A DNA stretch of 64,000 bases from Mycobacteriales bacterium (GTDB lineage Bacteria > Actinomycetota > Actinomycetes > BP-191): positions 49,569 to 113,568 of the forward strand of contig DASTMB010000041.1 in the NCBI GenBank assembly GCA_035714365.1, given 5' to 3'. Below the pieces are notes generated by a model that ran no database searches, was not told the DNA's origin, and was given only the letters and a program-made list of their open reading frames with translations. The position numbers and the translations under genes are program-made. The first letter of the stretch is position 1. The number at the start of each line of letters is the position of its first letter. Positions 55,835-62,201 of the stretch are shown here, one piece after another.

Positions 55835-55910
55835 CCAGGGGACGGATTCATCGGCGATGTCACCGCCCGCGTGCACCATAGGCGCACGAGAAGGGAGGTG
55901 GATTTCAACG

Positions 55911-56567
55911 ATGCCCCATTACGTGTTCGCCGACGAAAGCGGCAACGTCGACTTCAGCCGTGGTCGTGGTGCGACGGACTATTTCTCGGTAGGCACCCTG
56001 CACGTCCGCGGCGACGACGACCTCGCCGCCCTGCGGGCCCACCTCGCCAGGCTGCACACCGACCTGTGCTGGCGCGGCCTGACGGACGGTTCGGCTTTCC
56101 ACGCGTCCGAGGACGCGCAACGGGTGCGGGACGAGGTCTTCGCCGTCGTGCGGCAGCACCCGGTGGTGCTGGACGTGACCCTCGTCGAGAAGGCGAAGGT
56201 CGAGCCCGGCTGCCGCGTCTCCGAGGCCGCCTTCTTCGAGTTCGCCTGGCGGCACCACATGGCCACGCTGGCCCCGGCGATCCCGGGCGACGAGGTGCTC
56301 GTGGTCGTGGCGGCCGTGGGGACGCGCCGGCTGCGAGCCGCCATCCGCAACGCGATCACGCGGGAGCTGGCAGTCACCCTGACCCGGGTCCCGACGATCG
56401 TGTTCGCTCCCGCGGCGGCGGATCCGGCACTCCAAGCGACGGACTACCTGCTGTGGGCGGTGGCGCGAGCCTGGGAGCGGGGTGACGACCGCGCGCTGGT
56501 CCCTGTGGCGGACAGGGTGCGGTCGCAGCGTGACGCGTTGCGCAACCAGACGGTGCGCTACTACTGA
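55911..56567 (+). CDS. DUF3800 domain protein
   Basis: The 218 residues match DUF3800: HYVFADESGNVDFS at the start (conserved Asp-Glu-Ser-Gly at 8-11), FSVGTLHVRG, FHASEDAQ.VRDEVF and the C-terminal DPALQATDYLLWAVARAWERGD. The acidic residues suggest a metal-dependent nuclease-like fold, but the activity is not established. A near-perfect AAGGGAGGTG is 10 bases before the ATG. It interrupts the usual rplI-dnaB adjacency and is flanked on both sides by DnaA-box-like sites. The family is common near mobile and defence genes. Confidence 0.87.
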   Translation: MPHYVFADESGNVDFSRGRGATDYFSVGTLHVRGDDDLAALRAHLARLHTDLCWRGLTDGSAFHASEDAQRVRDEVFAVVRQHPVVLDVTLVEKAKVEPGCRVSEAAFFEFAWRHHMATLAPAIPGDEVLVVVAAVGTRRLRAAIRNAITRELAVTLTRVPTIVFAPAAADPALQATDYLLWAVARAWERGDDRALVPVADRVRSQRDALRNQTVRYY

Positions 56568-56569
56568 GG

Positions 56570-56638
56570 GGCCTCGGCCGGCTAGCCGCGACAGCTGTCG
56601 CGGCAGAGCCCAGGGGCTCTTGTCACCGGGCCGAGGCC
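56570..56638. repeat. Compact multi-stem inverted-repeat element
   Basis: Immediately after the DUF3800 stop. The outer arms GGCCTCGGCC (56570-56579) and GGCCGAGGCC (56629-56638) are exactly complementary. Inside are a 20-bp perfect palindrome (56585-56604, centre CAGCTG) and a hairpin AGAGCCC-AG-GGGCTCT (56605-56620). Together they fold as a three-way junction. It could be a terminator, a structured RNA or a DNA element. Confidence 0.75.
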
Positions 56639-57041
56639 GCTGCTCCACAGGCTACCCAACCCGCTGCGGCCTGAGAACCACCCAGTCGCGGGAGCGGTCG
56701 CGGCGCTGAACACCGGAGACACGCCCGACGCCGTTACGACGCATCCACAACCCCCGCTTCTTTCTGTTCGCACAGCGGGTGTGCACCCCCCGAGCACGAG
56801 CGGGGCTTGCGGCAGGCGGCCGTCCACAGGCGCTCCACACCAACACGCCCCGCCGTACACCGGCCGTTGTGGACACCGGTTCCCCTGCGGGCGGTGTGAT
56901 TCCGGGCCGACACCCCTAGCGTCTCAACCCGAGGTCGAGGTCATGTCCACAGGCTGTTCACAGTGCTGTGGATAAGGTGGCTCGCCTGCGCCCACGGGCC
57001 AGGCGCGGCACCGTCCCGCCCTGCTTCTGGCACACTAGTAT
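56639..57041. promoter_or_regulatory. dnaB upstream region with DnaA-box-like sites
   Basis: No gene is evident. TCCACA-core sites are TGCTCCACA 56641, GCATCCACA 56741, CCGTCCACA 56820, CGCTCCACA at about 56831, TGTGGACAC 56868, ATGTCCACA 56943 and a perfect TGTGGATAA (reverse of TTATCCACA) 56967-56975. CAGTCGCGGGAGCGG at 56683-56697 repeats 15 bases of the inverted repeat after ponA. TAGTAT at 57036-57041 is a candidate dnaB -10 element. Confidence 0.65.
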
Positions 57042-57057
57042 TCGAACATACGTTCGA
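57042..57057. promoter_or_regulatory. LexA (SOS) box upstream of dnaB
   Basis: TCGAACATACGTTCGA fits the actinobacterial and Bacillus LexA consensus (CGAAC-N4-GTTCG) perfectly. It begins one base after the putative -10 TAGTAT and ends 21 bases before the dnaB GTG, so bound LexA would cover the transcription start. Confidence 0.8.
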
Positions 57058-57078
57058 GCAAGGGCAGGTACAGCTAAC

Positions 57079-59649
57079 GTGACGGCAGTCGAGTTCCCCC
57101 AGCGCGCGGCACCTCCGGCCGAGCTGGAGCGGGTGCCGCCGCAGAACCTCGACGCCGAGAAGAGCGTGCTCGGCGGCATGCTGCTGTCGAAGGACGCGAT
57201 CGCCGACGTCATCGAGCTGCTCCGGCCGAACGACTTCTACCGGCCCGCGCACCAGATGATCTACGAGGCCGCCGTCGACCTCTACGGCCGCGGCGAGCCG
57301 GTCGACCAGATCACCGTCGCCGACGAGCTGGCCAACCGCGAGGAGCTCCAGCGCGTCGGCGGGGCGCCGTACCTGCTGGACCTGGCCGACTTCGTGCCCA
57401 CGGCGGCCAGCGCGGCGTACTACGCCAAGATCGTCCGGGAGAAGGCGATCCTGCGCCGCCTGGTCGAGGCCGGTACCCGCGTCGTGCAGCTCGGCTACGG
57501 CGCCACCGACGACGTCGACGACACCGTCGACCGCGCCCAGCAGGCGATCTTCGACGTCACCGAGCGGCGCACGTCCGAGGACTACGTCCGCCTCGAGGAC
57601 CTGCTCCAGCCGACGCTGGACGAGATCGAGTCGATCGGCGCCCGCGACGGCGACCTGCACGGCGTGCCGACCGGGTTCAAGGACCTCGACGCCCTCACCA
57701 ACGGCCTGCACCCCGGCCAGCTCGTGATCGTCGCCGCGCGCCCCGCGATCGGCAAGGCGCTGGCGCTGGACACGCCGCTGCCGACGCCGGACGGCTGGAC
57801 CACGATGGGCGAGGTCGCGGTCGGCGACCTGCTGCTCGACGCGCAGGGCCGCCCCACCCGGGTCGTCGCCGCCACCGGGGTCATGACCGGCCGGCCGTGC
57901 TACGAGGTGGAGTTCTCCGACGGCACCACGGTCGTCGCCGACGCGGAGCACCAGTGGCTCACCGAGACGCGCGCCGCCCGCCGCGGCGGCGGCGCCCCCG
58001 CCGTCCGCACCACGCGCGAGCTCGCCGAGACGCTGCACTGCGCGACCGCCGACGTCCGCCGCAACCACTCCGTCCGCAACGCCGCTCCGCTCGACCTGCC
58101 CGAGGCCGACCTGCCGGTCCCGCCGTACGTGCTCGGCGCCTGGCTCGGTGACGGCCACAGCGCGGCCGCGCGGATCACGACGGCGGACCCGGAGCTGGTC
58201 CTCCACCTGGAGGACGCGGGCGTCCGGGTCGTCCCGAACGCCGGCCACCCGATGCTGTACACGCTCCGGCTCCCCGCCGAGGAGCCGGTGGCGCCGCGCG
58301 CGTGCGCGGTGTGCGGCGCGGAGTTCGTGCCGGCGACGGCCCAGGTCCGTACCTGCGGCCGGTCCTGCGGCGGCCGGGCCCGCGCCACCGCGCCGGTGCC
58401 GCCGCCCGCCTGCCCCGACTGCGGCGGCCCGTCGTCGGGGATGCGGCGTTGCCAGGACTGCCACGGCCGGCACGGCACCCTCCAGGCGCGGCTGCGCACC
58501 CTCGGCGTCCTCGGCGACAAGCACGTCCCGGCCGCCTACCTGCGCGCGTCGGAGACGCAGCGGCGGGCGCTGCTGGCCGGCCTCATGGACACCGACGGCA
58601 CCGTGACGCCGACCGGGCAGCTCCAGTTCGCCGTGGTCTCGCAGCGCCTCGCCGACGACGTCCGCGAGCTCCTCGCGAGCCTCGGCTACCGCTGCTCGGT
58701 CGCGACCAAGCCGGTCGCCGGTCGCCACCCGGAGACCTCCGTCTGCTACGTCCTCACGTTCACGACCTCCGACGACGTGTTCCGGCTGGAGCGCAAGCGC
58801 CTCGTCCACAAGGACCGGCGCGGCGCCCGCGGCGACGCCCGCGCCCGCGTCCGGTTCGTCACCGCCGTGCGCCCGATGGACAGCGTCCCCGTCCGCTGCG
58901 TCGAGGTGGACAACCCGGACCACCTCTACCTGGCAACGCGGTCGATGATCCCGACGCACAACTCGACGCTCGGCCTCGACTTCGCCCGGGCGGCGTCGAT
59001 CAAGAGCGGCAAGGCGTCGGTGATCTTCTCGCTCGAGATGAGCAAGCACGAGATCACCATGCGGCTGCTCTCCGCCGAGGCGCGGGTGTCGTTGCAGAAC
59101 ATGCGGACCGGCCGGATGACCGACGACGACTGGTCGCGGCTGGCCCGGCGGATGGGCGAGGTCGCCAACGCGCCGCTGTTCATCGACGACTCCCCGAACC
59201 TCACGATGATGGAGATCCGGGCGAAGGCGCGCCGCCTCAAGCAGCGGCAGAACCTCGAGCTGATCATCGTCGACTACATGCAGCTCATGTCCTCCCCGAA
59301 GAAGGTCGAGAGCCGCCAGCAGGAGGTCAGCGAGATCTCCCGCTCCATGAAGCTGCTGGCCAAGGAGCTCGACGTCCCGGTCGTCGCGATCAGCCAGCTC
59401 AACCGCGGCCCCGAGGCGCGCACCGACAAGAAGCCGCAGCTCTCCGACCTGCGCGAGTCGGGCTCGCTGGAGCAGGACGCCGACATGGTGATCCTGCTGT
59501 ACCGCGAGGACGCGTTCGAGAAGGAGTCGCCGCGCGCCGGCGAGGCCGACTTCATCGTCGCCAAGCACCGCAACGGCCCCACCGGCACGATCACGGTCGC
59601 GTTCCAGGGCCACTACTCGCGGTTCATCGACATGACGCCGGGCGCATGA
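57079..59649 (+). CDS. dnaB: Replicative DNA helicase DnaB with intein
   Basis: Hexameric 5'-3' helicase. The 856-residue precursor consists of an N-terminal domain (about 1-110, RVPPQNLDAEKSVLGGMLL), a linker and RecA-like ATPase split by a 402-residue intein. N-extein ends VIVAARPAIGK (Walker A) and C-extein starts STLGLDFARAA, so splicing rebuilds the P-loop GK-ST. Extein total is about 454 residues, normal for DnaB. Walker B is LIIVDYMQLM, and the C-terminal QLNRGPEAR..DLRESGSLEQDADMV block follows. The GTG at 57079 has AGGGCAGG upstream; longer frames lack homology. Confidence 0.96.
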   Translation: MTAVEFPQRAAPPAELERVPPQNLDAEKSVLGGMLLSKDAIADVIELLRPNDFYRPAHQMIYEAAVDLYGRGEPVDQITVADELANREELQRVGGAPYLLDLADFVPTAASAAYYAKIVREKAILRRLVEAGTRVVQLGYGATDDVDDTVDRAQQAIFDVTERRTSEDYVRLEDLLQPTLDEIESIGARDGDLHGVPTGFKDLDALTNGLHPGQLVIVAARPAIGKALALDTPLPTPDGWTTMGEVAVGDLLLDAQGRPTRVVAATGVMTGRPCYEVEFSDGTTVVADAEHQWLTETRAARRGGGAPAVRTTRELAETLHCATADVRRNHSVRNAAPLDLPEADLPVPPYVLGAWLGDGHSAAARITTADPELVLHLEDAGVRVVPNAGHPMLYTLRLPAEEPVAPRACAVCGAEFVPATAQVRTCGRSCGGRARATAPVPPPACPDCGGPSSGMRRCQDCHGRHGTLQARLRTLGVLGDKHVPAAYLRASETQRRALLAGLMDTDGTVTPTGQLQFAVVSQRLADDVRELLASLGYRCSVATKPVAGRHPETSVCYVLTFTTSDDVFRLERKRLVHKDRRGARGDARARVRFVTAVRPMDSVPVRCVEVDNPDHLYLATRSMIPTHNSTLGLDFARAASIKSGKASVIFSLEMSKHEITMRLLSAEARVSLQNMRTGRMTDDDWSRLARRMGEVANAPLFIDDSPNLTMMEIRAKARRLKQRQNLELIIVDYMQLMSSPKKVESRQQEVSEISRSMKLLAKELDVPVVAISQLNRGPEARTDKKPQLSDLRESGSLEQDADMVILLYREDAFEKESPRAGEADFIVAKHRNGPTGTITVAFQGHYSRFIDMTPGA
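57757..58962 (+). mobile_element. DnaB intein, class 3 type, with LAGLIDADG endonuclease and zinc-finger insert
   Basis: Codons 227-628 of dnaB. It starts with Ala (ALALDTPLPTPDGW) instead of Cys/Ser and ends MIPTHN before Ser+1. Block B reads ADAEHQW, block F PVRCVEVDNPDHLYL and block G PTHN, giving the Trp-Cys-Thr triad that defines class 3 inteins. Endonuclease motifs are VLGAWLGDGH and LLAGLMDTDG. Between them four Cys pairs (58303-58475; CAVCG, CGRSC, CPDCG, CQDC) suggest zinc-binding fingers. The frame is intact and splicing residues are present, so it should be active. Confidence 0.9.
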
Positions 59650-59942
59650 CGGCGGGCCGCATCGTGGTCGCGGTCGAGCCGCAGCGCGGCGACGGGCACC
59701 TGCGCGAGGCGGACGTGTACGCCGCGATCGAGGGTATCCGCTCCGGCTCGCGGATCCGGCTGGTGCTCGCCGACTGCGAGACGTTCGAGACGAGCGCGGC
59801 CGGGTGGCTGGCGCGGTGGCTCACCGGCTGGGACGTCGCCGTCGAGTACCAGCGCTGCGGCCGCCGGTTCGCCGCCGACTGGGAGGCGGCGTGCGAGCGG
59901 GCCCGGTCCGCCTACGTGGACGTGGAGCTCGGCCGGGTCTGA
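59646..59942 (+). CDS. Hypothetical protein coupled to dnaB
   Basis: The 98 residues show an alternating alpha/beta pattern: GRIVVAVEPQ, DVYAAIEGIRSGSRIRLVLADCETFETSAAGWLARWL, VEYQRCGRRFAADWEAACERAR. The Leu-Ala-Asp-Cys and Ser-Ala-Ala-Gly positions recall a STAS domain, but the match is weak. The ATG overlaps the dnaB stop (ATGA). The 3' end overlaps soxR by 31 bases on the opposite strand. Function unknown. Confidence 0.65.
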   Translation: MTAGRIVVAVEPQRGDGHLREADVYAAIEGIRSGSRIRLVLADCETFETSAAGWLARWLTGWDVAVEYQRCGRRFAADWEAACERARSAYVDVELGRV

Positions 59943-60397
59943 CCCGCCCGCAACGGCCGGGGCAGGTACGCCGCGCCCAGGCCGTACGCGGCCGCGACGT
60001 CGTGCGGGTTGGAGACCCGGCACCGCTGCAACGACAGGCAGCCGCAGCCGATGCACGAGTCCAGCCCGTCCCGCAACGCCGTCAGCGCCTCGATCTGCTC
60101 GTCCAGCCGCCGCCGCCACGACCGCGACAGCCGCGACCAGTCCGCCTTCGTCGGCGTCCGCCCGCCCGGCAGCTCGGCCAGCGCGGCGGCCACCTCGTCC
60201 AGCCGCAGCCCGACGTTGCGCGCCGCGCGGACGAACGCGAGCCGCCGCAGCACCGAACGCTCGTACCGCCGCTGCCCGCCCGCCGAACGGTGCGCCGCGA
60301 TCAGCCCCTCCCGCTCGTAGAACCGCAGCGCCGACGGCGCGAACCCGCTCCGCGCCGCCACCTCGCTCACCGTCAGCAGCTCTTCCGCCTCGGCCAC
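59912..60397 (-). CDS. soxR: Redox-sensitive MerR-family activator SoxR
   Basis: [2Fe-2S] transcription factor of 161 residues. The MerR-type winged helix is at 7-60 (LLTVSEVAARSGFAPSALRFYEREGLI), followed by a dimerisation helix. The cluster-binding motif C-x2-C-x-C-x5-C is at Cys 115, 118, 120 and 126 (CIGCGCLSLQRC). The GTG at 60397 was chosen because upstream residues are not conserved. It is divergent from an SDR gene, with a SoxR-type operator between them, the actinobacterial arrangement for sensing redox-active compounds. Confidence 0.95.
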   Translation of the reverse strand: MAEAEELLTVSEVAARSGFAPSALRFYEREGLIAAHRSAGGQRRYERSVLRRLAFVRAARNVGLRLDEVAAALAELPGGRTPTKADWSRLSRSWRRRLDEQIEALTALRDGLDSCIGCGCLSLQRCRVSNPHDVAAAYGLGAAYLPRPLRAGQTRPSSTST

Positions 60398-60411
60398 CCG
60401 GCACCGCCCAC

Positions 60412-60442
60412 TTGACTTGAAGTTCACTTCAACTCTCAGTAT
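60412..60442 (+). promoter_or_regulatory. SoxR-type operator in a 19-bp-spacer promoter
   Basis: TTGACT and CAGTAT are separated by 19 bases, the long spacing typical of MerR-family activated promoters. Within the spacer lies the dyad TTGAAGT-TC-ACTTCAA (60417-60432). It reads towards the SDR gene and is 15 bases from the soxR start codon. Confidence 0.8.
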
Positions 60443-60477
60443 GGGCGCTACCCAACTCGGACACAACGGGAGCACCC

Positions 60478-61167
60478 ATGTCAGTAGCAGTCGTCACCGG
60501 AGGCTCGAAGGGCCTCGGCCTCGCCCTGGTCCGCGGACTCGCCGGCCGAGGCTGGCACGTCGTCACCGACGCCCGCCGCGCCGGCGAGCTGGCCGCCGCC
60601 ACGAACGACCTGCCGAACGTCACCGCGATCGCCGGCGACGTCACGGACCCGCGGCACCGCGCCGCGCTGGCCGGCGCCGCCGCGGCGCGCGGCGGGCTGG
60701 ACCTGCTCGTCAACAACGCGAGCCACCTCGGCCCGAGCCCGCAGCCGGCGTTGGCGGCGTACGACCTGGGCGAGCTGCGCCGCGTCTACGAGGTGGACGT
60801 GGTGGCGCCGCTGGCGCTGGTACAGCGGGTGCTGCCGCTGCTGCGCGCGAGCGGCGGCACGGTCGTCAACGTCTCCTCGGACGCGGCGGTGGAGCCGTAC
60901 GAGGGCTGGGGCGGCTACGGCTCGGCGAAGGCCGCGCTGGACCAGCTCACCGCGGTCCTCGGCGCGGAGCAGCCGGACCTGCGCGCGTACGCGTTCGACC
61001 CGGGCGACATGCGGACCGAGCTGCACCAGCTCGCGTTCCCGGGCGAGGACATCTCGGACCGCCCGGAGCCGGAGGTCGCGGCGGCGGCGCTGCTGCGGCT
61101 GCTGGACGAGCGCCCGCCGAGCGGCCGCTACCGGGCGGCCGCGTTCGCGCCGGTGGGGGCGGCATGA
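60478..61167 (+). CDS. Short-chain dehydrogenase/reductase
   Basis: NAD(P)-dependent oxidoreductase of 229 residues. The cofactor motif is VVTGGSKGLGLAL (TGxxxGxG) near residues 5-17, NNAS follows in LLVNNASHLG, and the catalytic residues are in VVNVSSDA and the YGSAKAALD motif (Tyr-x3-Lys). Divergent from soxR and behind the SoxR-type promoter, so it is probably induced by redox-active molecules such as quinones or phenazines and may modify them. It overlaps the next gene by ATGA. Confidence 0.92.
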   Translation: MSVAVVTGGSKGLGLALVRGLAGRGWHVVTDARRAGELAAATNDLPNVTAIAGDVTDPRHRAALAGAAAARGGLDLLVNNASHLGPSPQPALAAYDLGELRRVYEVDVVAPLALVQRVLPLLRASGGTVVNVSSDAAVEPYEGWGGYGSAKAALDQLTAVLGAEQPDLRAYAFDPGDMRTELHQLAFPGEDISDRPEPEVAAAALLRLLDERPPSGRYRAAAFAPVGAA

Positions 61168-62189
61168 CCACGACGTTCGTCCTCCCCGAGGACCTCAACG
61201 CCACCGAGCCGCCGGAGGCGCGCGGCACCGGCCGCGACGACGTCCGGCTGCTCGTCGCGAGCCCGGCGGGCGTGGCGCACGCGCGGTTCGCGGACCTGGC
61301 CGACCACCTGCGCCCAGGGGACCTGCTCGTCGTCAACACGTCGGCGACTCTCGCCGCGGCGGTCGACGGCACCCGCGCCGGCGGCCGGGCCGTCACGGTG
61401 CACCTGTCCACCGACCTCGGCGACGGCGTCTGGCTGGTCGAGGTCCGCCCGCCCGGCCGCGCCACCGGGCCGGTGGGGGACGTCGCGCCCGGCGAACGCA
61501 TCGCGCTGCCGGCCGGTGCCGGCCTGACGGTGACGGCGCCGTTCGCGGCGGGGCAGCGGCGGCTGTGGCGGGCGCGGCTGGAGCTGGAGGGCCACCCGCA
61601 CGAGTACCTGGCGCGGCACGGACGTCCGATCTCGTACGCGTACGTGCGCGGCCGCTGGCCGCTGGCGGCGTACCAGACGGTGTTCGCGCGGGAGCCGGGG
61701 AGCGCGGAGATGCCGAGCGCGGCCCGGCCGTTCACCGACGCGCTGGTGACCCGCCTGGTGACCAACGGCGTCCGCCTCGCGCCGGTCACCCTGCACACCG
61801 GCGTCTCCTCGCAGGAGCCGGGCGAGCCGCCGCTGCCGGAGCGGTACCGCGTGCCGGAGCCGACGGCCGACCTGGTCAACCACACGCGGGCGCGCGGCGG
61901 CCGGGTGGTCGCCGCCGGCACGACGGTGGTGCGCGCGCTGGAGAGCGCCGCCGGCGCCGACGGCACCGTGGAGGCGCGGGACGGCTGGACCGACCTGGTG
62001 CTCGGGCCGGACCGCCCGGTGCGGGTGGCCGGCGGCATCGTCACCGGCTGGCACGCGCCCGGCGCGTCGCACCTGCACCTGCTGGAGGCGGTCGCGGGCG
62101 CGGACGTGGTGCGGCGGGCGTACGACGAGGCGCTCCGGCACGGGTACCGGTGGCACGAATTCGGGGACAGCGCGCTGCTGCTCCGCTAG
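61164..62189 (+). CDS. QueA-like S-adenosylmethionine:tRNA ribosyltransferase-isomerase family protein
   Basis: The 341 residues align with the QueA fold: LPEDLNATEPPEARG at the start, DLLVVNTSATLAAAV, YAYVRGRWPLAAYQTVFAREPGSAEMPSAARPFT, and VAAGTTVVRALES at the end. Canonical QueA has a PTAGLHF motif where this protein has PSAARPF. No other queuosine gene is in the window and most actinobacteria lack the pathway. It is therefore a divergent paralogue of uncertain substrate. Translation is coupled to the SDR, so it is probably also under SoxR. Confidence 0.82.
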   Translation: MTTTFVLPEDLNATEPPEARGTGRDDVRLLVASPAGVAHARFADLADHLRPGDLLVVNTSATLAAAVDGTRAGGRAVTVHLSTDLGDGVWLVEVRPPGRATGPVGDVAPGERIALPAGAGLTVTAPFAAGQRRLWRARLELEGHPHEYLARHGRPISYAYVRGRWPLAAYQTVFAREPGSAEMPSAARPFTDALVTRLVTNGVRLAPVTLHTGVSSQEPGEPPLPERYRVPEPTADLVNHTRARGGRVVAAGTTVVRALESAAGADGTVEARDGWTDLVLGPDRPVRVAGGIVTGWHAPGASHLHLLEAVAGADVVRRAYDEALRHGYRWHEFGDSALLLR

Positions 62190-62201
62190 CCTCTCCGCTT
62201 C

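Noticed and set aside
55698..55910. Longer DUF3800 protein of 289 residues starting in the DnaA-box region
   Set aside because: The added residues have no family similarity, and AAGGGAGGTG sits ideally before the ATG at 55911.
56582..56876. Short minus-strand frames downstream of the DUF3800 gene
   Set aside because: They run through the inverted repeats and box cluster, lack ribosome-binding sites and have shadow composition.
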